Shown: positions 9,020 to 16,833 of the stretch, piece by piece
Layout of the letters: each line of letters begins with the position of its first letter
Numbering within the stretch: position 1 is the first letter of the stretch
NCBI GenBank assembly: GCA_011390165.1
Contig: JAABSV010000002.1
Coordinates: forward strand, 62,001-126,000
Source: Desulfobulbaceae bacterium
Lineage (GTDB): Bacteria; Desulfobacterota; Desulfobulbia; Desulfobulbales; Desulfocapsaceae
Reading direction: 5' to 3'
DNA length: 64,000 nt
Program-made: the position numbers and the translations under genes
Notes under the pieces: generated by a model
Told to the model about the DNA's origin: nothing
Seen by the model: only the letters and a program-made list of their open reading frames with translations
Database searches by the model: none

Positions 9020-9735
9020 CCTTCTGGCTGATTGCCAACTGGAAATGCCATAAGAGCAGCGATGACGGACGTCGCTGGTTCGACCATTTTGCCCGGCTCT
9101 ATCGCCCGCACCCGCAGCTGCAGGTGGTTATCGCCCCACCGGTGGTGGCCCTGGAAAATCTGGCCGGCCACCTGCACGGTCTGGGGCTGGCTGGCGTTGC
9201 CCTGGCTTCCCAGGATATCTCCCCCTTCCCCCGTGGGGGCTATACCGGGGCGATTGCCGCCGATATGGTCAGCCCCTTTGCCGACTATGTGCTCGTTGGC
9301 CACAGTGAGCGGCGGCGGTACTTTCACGAGAGTGACCGGGAGGTGGTGAACAAGGTGGGTGAGGCGGTGGAGTTCGGCCTGCGGCCAATCGTCTGTGTGG
9401 AGCCGGACAACCGCCTCGCCCGGCTTGCTCCGTTACACGATATTGCCGATGGGGCGGCTGAACTGATCATCGCCTATACCCCAGTTTCGGCTATGAATTT
9501 TCGGATTCCCGAGACTCCGGCCCGGGTCGCCGAGGCGGTTGCCGAACTGCGCCGGCAGAACCCGGCCTGGCCGGTGGTCTACGGTGGTTCGCTGCGTCCG
9601 GACATGGTCGACCCGTATCTGGAAATCCCCGGCCTCCAGGGACTTTTCATCGGTGCGGCCAGCCTTGACGCCGATGATTTTGCCGCCATCTCCACCAGCT
9701 GTCAGGCCTTTCTGGCCAGTTCTGGGCGGACCTGA
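9016..9735 (+). CDS. Triosephosphate isomerase homologue lacking the catalytic glutamate
   Basis: A 239-residue protein with the whole TIM architecture: substrate-binding IANWK (Asn8, Lys10), the catalytic histidine loop VLVGHSERR (His96) and the phosphate-binding YGGS and IGAASL loops. The catalytic-base loop, normally AYEPVWAIGTG, reads AYTPVSAMNFR, so the expected Glu is Thr155. The codon is ACC; two or more base changes from GAA/GAG are needed, so a single sequencing error does not explain it. Known TIMs lose almost all activity without this residue. I therefore call it a TIM-fold paralogue that may bind a sugar phosphate but is unlikely to isomerise it. A functional tpiA would have to lie elsewhere in the genome. 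The start overlaps the DUF167 stop. Confidence 0.85.
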   Translation: MTFWLIANWKCHKSSDDGRRWFDHFARLYRPHPQLQVVIAPPVVALENLAGHLHGLGLAGVALASQDISPFPRGGYTGAIAADMVSPFADYVLVGHSERRRYFHESDREVVNKVGEAVEFGLRPIVCVEPDNRLARLAPLHDIADGAAELIIAYTPVSAMNFRIPETPARVAEAVAELRRQNPAWPVVYGGSLRPDMVDPYLEIPGLQGLFIGAASLDADDFAAISTSCQAFLASSGRT

Positions 9736-9751
9736 GCCTGGCCGGCGTTCG

Positions 9752-9838
9752 TGCCCGGCTGAACTGCGCCGGTCCCTGCCCGGCTGAACTGCGCCGGTCC
9801 CTGCCCGGCTGAACTGCGCCGGTTCCTGCCCAGTTGAG
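9752..9838. repeat. 25-bp tandem repeat, about 3.5 copies
   Basis: The unit TGCCCGGCTGAACTGCGCC plus six bases occurs at 9752-9776, 9777-9801 and 9802-9826, the third with one base change, followed by a degenerate partial unit to 9838. It begins 16 bases after the stop of the TIM homologue. Each unit contains a TGA, so it does not extend a protein in that frame. Confidence 0.9.
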
Positions 9839-9853
9839 CGGAGCACCTTGCCC

Positions 9854-10037
9854 GGGCGGTTGGCCCTTCCTGTCGGCTGCGCCGCTTCGGCCTGATCGTC
9901 AGGGCGGAGAGGCCGGCAGACGGGCCATCCCTGGCCCGACCGCCGGTTGCCGACATCCCTGTCGGCAACCCTGTGGGCCCTGTTCTCCGCCCTGCCGGGC
10001 CTTTCGCGATGCAGCCGACAGGAAGGGCCAACCGCCC
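9854..10037. repeat. Large palindromic element with nested hairpins
   Basis: Perfect 27-bp inverted repeats lie at 9854-9880 and 10011-10037, with further imperfect pairing inside (a shared CAGGGCGGAGA block). Between the arms are two smaller perfect hairpins that share the same TCCC loop: 9921-9938 (7-bp stem) and 9945-9970 (11-bp stem). No open reading frame of interest is inside. The size of about 184 bp and the nested symmetry fit a non-autonomous mobile element or a REP/BIME-like structure, but no target-site duplication was identified. Confidence 0.8.
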
Positions 10038-10101
10038 ATCGACCACCTCGCAATATTTTTCATCGATACCGGGCTCGGATGGGTAAACAGTTCATGGACG
10101 C

Positions 10102-10524
10102 TTGGTTGATTACAAATTGATGTTTTATTTTCAGTGGTTTCAGGCAGTTCTGATTTTTTTAATAATTCCTTGTGGTGGAAAGTCATTTCAATACAATAAA
10201 AGAGGTTGTTTTGTTGGTCTGGGTTGGTACCTGGGAACAGGTTTTTCTGGGAAGTGGAAAAATTTGGCAGACAGTTTTAAAGGACAATTAGTTGGCGTTG
10301 AAGCTATTGTTTTGGCCTCAATTACAACCTATGAGGATGGTACCCCCGATTATTTTGGCTTCTCCTTCAGGATTGTGGATACGAAATCAGGGGTGGTTAT
10401 TTGGACAGGAAATCATTCGCTGCACAGTGGACCGATTTCTGTCCCTGATACACTAGATTCACTCGTGCCATATACGATTCGTGAGCTTATAGATCAGTGT
10501 ATTGCAAGTATGAACAAAATTTGA
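10102..10524 (+). pseudogene. CsgG/LpoB-like envelope protein, probably N-terminally truncated
   Basis: This AT-rich reading frame stands out from the GC-rich surroundings. Its C-terminal two thirds, with GVEAIVLASITTYEDGTP, FGFSFRIVDTKSGVVIWTG and a following NHS, resembles the CsgG/LpoB/FlgO type of outer-membrane-associated lipoproteins, in which a variable 'GVDAVVxGxV' strand precedes a 'RxVDxxTGxVxW' strand. The start is a TTG at 10102 or an ATG at 10120. The hydrophobic N-terminus ends in IIPCGG, which is not a convincing lipobox, and the usual domain start is missing. I infer a transferred gene that lost its 5' end; a short intact protein cannot be excluded. Confidence 0.5.
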
Positions 10525-10587
10525 GTATCTATTGGAATTACTCGTGAAACGTTCACCAGCCCCCAAAGCAGGGGGGATGATACCACT

Positions 10588-10746
10588 GTGTCCCGCTCAC
10601 TGGCCACCCAATCGAACATGGCCAATCAATGGCTAAAGAGTCGAGGTTTGCTTTCTGTCAAAGATCTCTGGGTAAACATCCATTACCCGGCTAGCTCGGT
10701 AGCTCTTGGGAACCGCCTGGTGCGGACCCGCATGCTACGCATGTAA
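10588..10746 (+). pseudogene. 3' remnant of a group II intron (maturase C-terminus and start of domain V region)
   Basis: The frame from 10588 reads NQWLKSRGLLSVKDLWVNI followed by HYPA, the usual end of a class of bacterial group II intron reverse transcriptase/maturases. The DNA then runs into GGGAACCGCCTGGTGCGGAC plus CCGCATGC, which is the typical intron sequence just after such maturase genes. The terminal codons after HYPA are altered by a small deletion relative to the usual ending. The reverse transcriptase domain is absent and the intron 3' end breaks off near 10730. This is a decayed fragment with no activity. Identification is from memory of the family. Confidence 0.6.
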
Positions 10747-10809
10747 CTTCGAATACGAATTTTAGCAAGGTACGAATTAGCCGACTGCCGGTTATTGATG
10801 GAAAGGTGA

Positions 10810-10965
10810 TCATACGTTGACCGCCACTTTTTGCACACCAATAAATTCATTCGAAATAGGCTTTTCTACCTCAAGGCTCAGCTCAATGGCCTCTTTAATT
10901 CTCTTCATTAATGTATCAAGAGATTTTGCCTGCGTATGACAGGTGTAAGTCAGCGATAACCGGAA
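10810..10965 (-). pseudogene. HicB-type antitoxin, C-terminal fragment
   Basis: Read on the minus strand from about 10965 to a TGA at 10810-10812, the 51 codons include CHTQAKSLDTLMKRIKEAIE and EFIGVQKVAV, the pattern of HicB-family antitoxins (PGCHTQGxTxxEAxxNIxEAIExxLE and EFVGVQ). The N-terminal half and start codon are missing: the frame ends at a sharp junction near 10963-10968 where GC content rises and another gene fragment begins on the opposite strand. No HicA toxin reading frame is next to it. Confidence 0.6.
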
Positions 10966-11120
10966 AGCACGCCTTGGTGGCGGCGGGCGATATCCCCATC
11001 TCCGAGTCGGCGCTGCACCGGGCGATCAGCGAGAAGTCCAAGGCCGCCTTCGTCGGCGCCTACATCGAGTGCTTCGATGAGGGCATGGCGGTTGCCGGCC
11101 GGCAGGGGGTGGCGGCATGA
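10965..11120 (+). pseudogene. C-terminal fragment of the gene upstream of the acyl-CoA synthetase (possibly 2-oxoacid oxidoreductase gamma/IorB-like)
   Basis: About 51 codons in the high-GC style of the next gene end at a TGA that overlaps its ATG (ATGA at 11117-11120). The text IPISESALHRAISEKSKAAF and FDEGMAVAGR looks like the end of a gamma-type domain of 2-oxoacid:ferredoxin oxidoreductases such as IorB, in which a similar 'lP.s..al..ai....k.kf...n..aF..G' pattern occurs. The match is weak and the family assignment uncertain. The fragment is cut at about 10965, exactly where the HicB fragment starts on the other strand. Confidence 0.4.
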
Positions 11121-13519
11121 GCGGCACGTCTATTCAGCTCTCCATCGATTTTACGGCGATCACCGCGCTCTTTGCTGCGGCGGCGCAGGCCGGGCGGGAT
11201 ACGCTCTTTGAGCACGAGACCTATGAGCTGCTGCAGAAAAGCGGCGCCGAGACCCCGCCGCGTACCAACTTTCTGGCCAAGGGCAGCCGTCCCTCGGACG
11301 AGGAGCTGCTGGCCATGTCGGGGGCCAAGGTGGTGTTGAAGATCGTCTCGCCGACCATCATCCACAAGACCGAGGTCGGCGGGGTCAAGGTGGTTGAAAA
11401 AAGCGTCGAGAAGATACGCTCCGCCTGGCGGCGCATGCTCTTCGAGGTGCCGGAAAACTATGCCCGCAATCTCGAGCGCGACCCCGGCCACGGGCCGGAG
11501 CTCTATCGCGGGCTCTCGGGAGAACCATTGGTGCAGGCGATCTCCCGCGACATCGAAGGGGTGCTGCTGGTGCAGTTCATGCCGCCTGACTCCGAGGCCT
11601 TCGGCAACGAGATGATCGTCGGCATCCGCAACACCCGCGAGTTCGGGATGATCATCAGCGCCGGCCTGGGCGGCACCGACACCGAACTCTACGCCAAGCG
11701 CTTCCGCAAGGGCCAGGCGATCGTCGCCGCCGCCACCGCGCTCATCTCCGGCTGGGACTTCTTCCAGCTCTTTCGCAAGACCATCTCCTACCGCAAGCTC
11801 GCCGGGCTTACCCGGGGGCAGCGGCGTATCGTCACCGACGAGCAGATCATCGAGTGCTTTTCCTCGCTGATTGAGCTGGCCAACTTCTATTCGCCGGTCA
11901 AACCCCAGGCCCCCTTCGTTATCGAGGAACTGGAGATCAACCCCTTTGCCTTCACCGACTTTCTGATGGTGCCGCTCGACGGCATGTGTCGCTTCGGCGA
12001 GCCCCGCCGGCAAGCGGTGGCCCGGCCGCGCGCCAAGATCGGCAAGCTGCTCAAGCCCGCGACCATCGGCCTCGTCGGGGTGTCGACCTCTCGCCCCAAC
12101 TTCGGCCGGGTGATCCTCGACAATATCCTCGCCGCCGGCTTTGCCCCGGAACAGATCCGCATGATCAAGCCGGGCATGGAGAGCTTTGCGGGTGTGCCTT
12201 GCCTCCCAGATCTCGCTGCCCTTGATTGCAAGCTCGACCTCTTTGTGGTTGCCGTTGCCTCGGCTCAGGTGGGGGAGATCGTCGACGAGGTGCTGCGCCT
12301 TGACGCCGCCGAATCGGTGATGCTCATCGCCGGCGGCATGGGCGAGACCGGCGACAGCGTCGGCCGCGCCTCCGAGCTGATGGCCAAGATCCGCGAGGCC
12401 CACGGCCGGGGCGACGGCGGGCCGGTGTTTCTGGGCGGCAACTGCCTGGGAGTGGTCTCGCATCCCGGCAAATACGACACCCTCTTCATCCCCGAAGACA
12501 AATTGCCCAAGTCGCGGGGCGGGCATCGCCGCGACACCGCCTTCGTCAGCCAATCCGGGGCCTTTATGATCACCCGGCTGAGCAAGCTGCCGGAGATCGA
12601 CCCGGCCTATATGATCTCGGTCGGCAACCAGAACGACCTGAGTCTGGGCGACATCCTCGGCTACCTCAAGGACGACCCGGAAATCGAGGTCATCGGCGTC
12701 TACGCCGAGGGCTTTCAGGACCTCGACGGCCTGAATTTTGCCACGGCGGTGCGCGAGGCGGTGCGGGCCGGCAAGGAGGTGGTCTTCTACAAGGCGGGAC
12801 GCACCCCGGAAGGCAAGACCGCCACCTCCGGCCACACCGCCTCGCTGGCCGGCGACTATATGGTCTGCGCCAGTTGCATTCGCCAGGCCGGGGGCATGGT
12901 CACCGAGACGTTTTCCGAGTTCGAGAACCTGCTGATGCTGGCCCAGCGCCTGCACGGCAAGAAGATCCTCGGCAATCGCCTCGCGGCGGTGAGCGGGGCC
13001 GGTTTCGAGGCGGTGGGCATGGCCGACAACATCCAGTCCGACGATTTTCAGATGAAGATGGCCTCCTTCGGGCCGGCCACCGTCGAGAGCGTCCGCCAGA
13101 TCCTGCGCGACAAGGGGCTGGAGGGGCTGGTCGAGGTCAAAAATCCCCTCGATATCAACCCCGGCGCCGACGACGAGGCCCATGTCAAGGTGGTCGAGGC
13201 CCTGAGCGCCGATGCCAACGTCGATGCCCTGGTGATCGGTCTCGATCCCCTGTCGCCGGCGATGCGGACACTGGCCGACACTTCATCGGCGCGCTATTCC
13301 CTGAGCGACCCGTCAAGCATCGCCAGCCTCCTCCCCAAGGTGGTGGCGGCGCTTGAGACGCCGGTGGTCGGGGTGGTCGACGGTGGCCGCCTCTACGATC
13401 CCCTGGTCGACGAACTCACCCGCGGCGGCATGGCGGTATTCCGCTCCTCGGACAGTGCTATCCGTACCCTGGCCCTCTATATCGAGGGGCGGCTCTATGC
13501 CGAGCTGTTGCGAGGGTGA
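11117..13519 (+). CDS. ADP-forming acyl/acetyl-CoA synthetase, fused beta-alpha type
   Basis: An 800-residue cytoplasmic enzyme that interconverts acyl-CoA, ADP and phosphate with acid, CoA and ATP. The N-terminal third is an ATP-grasp domain (VVLKIVSPTIIHKTEVGGV; the metal-site-like EELEINPFAF near residue 275). Then follow a CoA-binding Rossmann domain (ATIGLVGVSTSRPNFGR, about 314) and a succinyl-CoA-ligase-like domain with the phosphohistidine loop SGHTASLAG; His573 is the expected phosphorylated residue. Domain order is beta then alpha, the reverse of many archaeal enzymes. GC content is higher than in adjacent genes. It begins by overlapping a truncated upstream gene, so its native promoter is probably gone. 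Confidence 0.85.
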   Translation: MSGTSIQLSIDFTAITALFAAAAQAGRDTLFEHETYELLQKSGAETPPRTNFLAKGSRPSDEELLAMSGAKVVLKIVSPTIIHKTEVGGVKVVEKSVEKIRSAWRRMLFEVPENYARNLERDPGHGPELYRGLSGEPLVQAISRDIEGVLLVQFMPPDSEAFGNEMIVGIRNTREFGMIISAGLGGTDTELYAKRFRKGQAIVAAATALISGWDFFQLFRKTISYRKLAGLTRGQRRIVTDEQIIECFSSLIELANFYSPVKPQAPFVIEELEINPFAFTDFLMVPLDGMCRFGEPRRQAVARPRAKIGKLLKPATIGLVGVSTSRPNFGRVILDNILAAGFAPEQIRMIKPGMESFAGVPCLPDLAALDCKLDLFVVAVASAQVGEIVDEVLRLDAAESVMLIAGGMGETGDSVGRASELMAKIREAHGRGDGGPVFLGGNCLGVVSHPGKYDTLFIPEDKLPKSRGGHRRDTAFVSQSGAFMITRLSKLPEIDPAYMISVGNQNDLSLGDILGYLKDDPEIEVIGVYAEGFQDLDGLNFATAVREAVRAGKEVVFYKAGRTPEGKTATSGHTASLAGDYMVCASCIRQAGGMVTETFSEFENLLMLAQRLHGKKILGNRLAAVSGAGFEAVGMADNIQSDDFQMKMASFGPATVESVRQILRDKGLEGLVEVKNPLDINPGADDEAHVKVVEALSADANVDALVIGLDPLSPAMRTLADTSSARYSLSDPSSIASLLPKVVAALETPVVGVVDGGRLYDPLVDELTRGGMAVFRSSDSAIRTLALYIEGRLYAELLRG

Positions 13520-13667
13520 CGGGGGGCTATCGGTGCGCTGTCCCCGGCCAGCGGAGGAAAATTTTCAGCGGAGGGGTAAGGGAAGGTTAGCCTTCGTCGG
13601 TGAGCGAGCCTCTGCTCGGAAGAAAATTCACCGTTAAGGGCGTTGACCGCTGCAGCTAAAAAACTTT

Positions 13668-14185
13668 TTGTTTGACATACTTTACCGCCACTGGCTGCGG
13701 CAAAACGCCTATTTTCTCGACACTGAGACCACCGGCCTTGATGCGCAGGCGGAGATTGTCGAGGTCGCGGTACTGAACAGTGCCGGTGATCTGGTAGGCG
13801 CTGATCCGTCCGCAATTCCCCATTCCCGTACGGGTAATCGCCATTCATGGCATCACTGACGCCATGGTGGCTGATGTCCCGTGCTTCCCGCAATGTCATG
13901 AAGAGCTGCGCGAGATCCTGGGCGGATGTGCTCATCGCCTTCGGCGCCGTTTTTGATTCCCGGATGATCAAGCAGAGCTGTATGCGTTATAACCTGCCGC
14001 AGATCGTTGCTGACTGGGGCTGCGCCATGGAGATGTATCGAGTGCATGCCGGCCAGAGGAAACGGATGTCGCTGGCCAACGCCACCCTGCAATGCCAGGT
14101 GCACAACCTGCAGAAGTACCGGGCTCGGGGCGATGCCGAGGCGACCCTTGGGGTGGTGCAGGCTGTTGCCGGCTATGGGCGGTGA
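13668..14185 (+). pseudogene. DEDDh 3'-5' exonuclease (DnaQ-like), frameshifted
   Basis: Three successive frames make up one exonuclease. The first carries the Exo I motif FLDTETTGLD; near 13790-13801 the frame shifts and the second reads IHGITDAMVADVP with a following LREILGG; near 13918-13930 it shifts again to DVLIAFGAVFDSRMIKQ and SLANATLQCQVHN, ending in the Exo III-like tail. Intact relatives use the DEDDh acidic residues to remove 3' nucleotides. With two frameshifts no full-length protein can be made. Start by homology is near 13668 (TTG); true 5' sequence may extend further upstream. The damage fits the decayed state of this region. Confidence 0.75.
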
Positions 14186-14192
14186 GAGAGAT

Positions 14193-14609
14193 TCAGTCCC
14201 AAGGATTGAGTATCGGAACGCCTGTCCTTTTGAAATCATCGACATTGCGAGTGACAACAACCATACCGTGGACCAGGGCCGTTGCCGCGATGAGTCCATC
14301 CCGGACCGGGTGAGGATTCGGAACGTGTAATAAAGCACTTTTTAGAGCGACCGCCAGGTCGACCGGGAGAATGCGGCCCTGGAAGGCCGGCAGGACATGG
14401 CTGTTAAGCCATGTTCGGAAAATGGCCCCTTTTTCAGCATCGCGTCGTTCGACAAGAAGCACCCCGAGTTCTAATTCCTGTATCGTTATCACCGAAAGAT
14501 AGAGGTCGGGGGTTGCGACACTGTCTGCCCACTTGGCAACATTTTCATCGGCCTTGCCGAGACGGATTTTTCTGAGCTCCGAGACCACATTCGTGTCAAG
14601 AATAAACAT
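14193..14609 (-). CDS. vapC: PIN-domain toxin (VapC/FitB-like)
   Basis: A 138-residue PIN-domain ribonuclease toxin. The acidic metal-binding residues are visible: Asp5 in ILDTNVVSE, Glu45 in ITIQELELG, Asp104 in VRDGLIAATA, and an Asp at about 124 in TRNVDDF. The N-terminal FILDTNVVSE and the C-terminal NVDDFKRTGVPILNPW match the FitB/VapC group. Such toxins cleave tRNA or rRNA and are silenced by the antitoxin made just before them. The start codon overlaps the antitoxin stop (TAATG), the normal arrangement. All key residues are present, so it may be active. Confidence 0.92.
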   Translation of the reverse strand: MFILDTNVVSELRKIRLGKADENVAKWADSVATPDLYLSVITIQELELGVLLVERRDAEKGAIFRTWLNSHVLPAFQGRILPVDLAVALKSALLHVPNPHPVRDGLIAATALVHGMVVVTRNVDDFKRTGVPILNPWD

Positions 14610-14866
14610 TATGAAAGCCCAGTAGCAGGTCGTGGCAGTTCACGCATCTGGGGGATATCCAAGTCAAGGGATTCGATGCCGGGCATAGCCAGAAGATCGG
14701 CAATCTTCTGCCTGCTACCGGAAAGCTGTTGATACTCTTGCATGCTCAAGAGAACATGGGCCGGACGGCCTCTATCGGTGATAAACACAGGGCCTTTGTT
14801 TGCGGCCTTTTTTGCTTCGCTGATATGTTGATTGAATTCACGGCTGGATATGGTTGTGACGGTCAT
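14609..14866 (-). CDS. Phd/YefM-type antitoxin
   Basis: An 85-residue antitoxin. The N-terminal ISSREFNQHISEAKKAA and VFITDRGRPAHVLLSMQEYQ are typical of the Phd/YefM family, which binds DNA through a dimeric beta-alpha fold and neutralises the partner toxin with a C-terminal tail (here LDLDIPQMRELPRPATG). It is the first gene of the pair, as is usual for autoregulated modules. A near-perfect 20-bp palindrome 35 bases upstream is the likely operator. GC content is lower than that of the neighbouring genes, which suggests transfer. Confidence 0.9.
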   Translation of the reverse strand: MTVTTISSREFNQHISEAKKAANKGPVFITDRGRPAHVLLSMQEYQQLSGSRQKIADLLAMPGIESLDLDIPQMRELPRPATGLS

Positions 14867-14900
14867 AATGCACCCCCTTGCGAGATTATAGCGAGATTAC

Positions 14901-14920
14901 ATGTAGCAACGTTACTACAT
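14901..14920. promoter_or_regulatory. Palindromic operator of the toxin-antitoxin operon
   Basis: The 20 bases ATGTAGCAACGTTACTACAT form a palindrome with only one mismatched pair. They lie just upstream of the antitoxin start, where Phd-type antitoxins bind to repress their own promoter. The flanking sequence to 15144 is AT-rich up to about 15010 and holds no gene I can support. Confidence 0.6.
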
Positions 14921-15144
14921 ATTGCGCCGTTATGCAAGGAAATGTCTCAATTATTTATTATTTATACATATTTTTTGTCCTTGGAACTAATCAATACTGC
15001 TCCGTGCTTGTTTTCAGCCCGATACTGGAGGTCGGCAATGTAACCGAAAATCGACAAAGCGACCTACGCCGCAGCGATCGGCAAACCCGTGCCATCGGCC
15101 CAAGATGACACGGGCGGTAGCCGGATGGCGGCCTAGGATTCAGG

Positions 15145-16833
15145 TTACTTATGCCGTCGCGGCAACAGGTAGGAGATGACGAAGGCGGCGGTGTTTACCC
15201 CGGCCAGCACCAGGCCGAGGAGTCCGAGGGTGCCGATGAAGCCGTGTTCGGCGCCGATGCGGTCGGCAAGGATGAGGATCGACGAGCCGACGATCAGGGC
15301 GGCGATGATCATCGCGATCCCCATGATCCGGCTGGAGCTGTCGATCCGTTCTGAGAGGTGTTCGATCCGCTTCAACTCCAGGTTGAGGGTGAAGCGGCTG
15401 TGCCGGGCGTGGTCGAGGAAGCGCTGCAGGTCACCGGGGAGATCTTCCGCCAGTTCCAGGGCGCTGGTGAGAGTTTTCACAACTCTCTTGCGGATTGCCG
15501 CCAGGCTGTGGCGGTTCTCGACGATCTCTTCAATCTGTGGCTCGACGTGGGCGAGGACGTCAAAGCTGGGATCGAAGTGGGCGGCAACCCCTTCGATGGT
15601 GGTCAAAGCCTTGGTGAGGAGGAGCAGGTCTCCCGGGCACTGGATACGGTAGCGCTGCAGCATGCCGAAAAAATCGGCAAGCAGCCCGGCTATGTGGAGA
15701 TGCTGCAGATCGGTGTTCTGAAACTGCTCGGCCAGTTGGCGCAGTTCGAGGCGAAAGTCGCGGCCATCGGTAACCGCCGGGTCGACATCGGTCAGTTCGA
15801 TGACCACCCGGCAGAGCCGGTCAATATCGCCCCGGACCACTCCGGCCACCAGGTCGATCAGCTGGTCGGTGGTTCGGCGGTCGAGCTGGCCGGTCATCCC
15901 GCAGTCGATAAAGCAGAGCCTGTTTCCTGGCAGGAGGAAGATGTTGCCGGGGTGGGGGTCGGCGTGAAAAAAACCGAAGCGCAGGCACTGTTTGAACACC
16001 GCATCGGTACCGCTGGCAACAATTGTCCGTCGCTCGGTCGGGCTCAACTGCTCGGGAGAGACCGTAGAGAGAAGCCGTCCCCGTATCTCCTCCATGGTCA
16101 GGACGTTGCGGGTGGTTGCCGCCCAGAATACCTTCGGGAAGCTTATCTTCGGGTCGTCCTCGAAGTAGCGGCGCAGCCGTTCGGTGGACTGTCCTTCCAC
16201 CACCAGGTTGATCTCTTTAAGAATCTCCCGGGAGAACTCCTTGCTCACCGCCGTCGGGCTGTAGCCGAGGTCGGAAAAGTACTGTTCCAGGAGTTGGGCC
16301 AGGCTCTCCACCAGGGCCATGTCTTCTTCGATAAGGGCCCGGGCGCCGGGTCGGATCACTTTGACCACCGCCGCCGTACCGTCGGCCAGGGTGGCCCGAT
16401 GGACCTGGGCGATGGAGGCGGCGGCCAGGGGGGCCTCGTCGATGGAACGGAAGAGCAGTTCCAGGCGGCCGGGAAACTCCCGGTTCAGGACCTGTTCGAT
16501 CTCAGCAAAGGGGACCTGGCGGCAGTTGTCCTGCAGTTTCTTCAGTTCCTGAGCCCATTCCGGTGGGATCAGGTCGGGGCGGGTGGAGAGGGTCTGCCCG
16601 AGTTTGATAAAGGTTGGACCCAGTTCTTCGAGCACCATCCGCACCCGCACCGGCCGTGGCAGGGTGCTGTCGCCGTTGCCGGCGGCACCGGGCCAATCCT
16701 CCCGGTTGCCTAGCAGGCGATGCAGACCGGTGTCGACCACCAGCTGGCGGAAACCAAATTTTGACAGAACCGCGATTATTTCGGCAAAGCGCTTGGTGTT
16801 GCTGATGGTCCGTTTGAGGGCGGTAATCTTCAT
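15145..16833 (-). CDS. AarF/UbiB-family (ABC1/ADCK) atypical kinase
   Basis: A 562-residue protein of the UbiB/ABC1 atypical kinase family. The KxGQ motif lies in TFIKLGQTLSTRPDLIP, the alanine-rich nucleotide loop is AAASIAQVHRA, the catalytic-loop-like HADPHPGNIF and the metal-binding DCGMTG follow. The C-terminus has two transmembrane segments (about residues 500-555), as in UbiB. Known members assist quinone biosynthesis or lipid transport; which applies here is not known. It is the last gene of an operon and its ATG overlaps the HDOD stop by four bases. Confidence 0.9.
   Translation of the reverse strand: MKITALKRTISNTKRFAEIIAVLSKFGFRQLVVDTGLHRLLGNREDWPGAAGNGDSTLPRPVRVRMVLEELGPTFIKLGQTLSTRPDLIPPEWAQELKKLQDNCRQVPFAEIEQVLNREFPGRLELLFRSIDEAPLAAASIAQVHRATLADGTAAVVKVIRPGARALIEEDMALVESLAQLLEQYFSDLGYSPTAVSKEFSREILKEINLVVEGQSTERLRRYFEDDPKISFPKVFWAATTRNVLTMEEIRGRLLSTVSPEQLSPTERRTIVASGTDAVFKQCLRFGFFHADPHPGNIFLLPGNRLCFIDCGMTGQLDRRTTDQLIDLVAGVVRGDIDRLCRVVIELTDVDPAVTDGRDFRLELRQLAEQFQNTDLQHLHIAGLLADFFGMLQRYRIQCPGDLLLLTKALTTIEGVAAHFDPSFDVLAHVEPQIEEIVENRHSLAAIRKRVVKTLTSALELAEDLPGDLQRFLDHARHSRFTLNLELKRIEHLSERIDSSSRIMGIAMIIAALIVGSSILILADRIGAEHGFIGTLGLLGLVLAGVNTAAFVISYLLPRRHK

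Noticed and set aside
11060-13183. Long 707-codon open frame on the minus strand opposite the acyl-CoA synthetase
   Set aside because: It is the mirror of a high-GC gene with strong codon bias; the protein has no motif and the plus-strand frame is clearly real.
13495-13971. 158-codon minus-strand frame over the exonuclease remnant
   Set aside because: Antisense of recognisable exonuclease motifs; no motif of its own.
15010-15144. Possible C-terminal remnant reading IDKATYAAAIGKPVPSAQ before the stop at 15135
   Set aside because: Too short, directly preceded by an in-frame stop, and not matched to any family.
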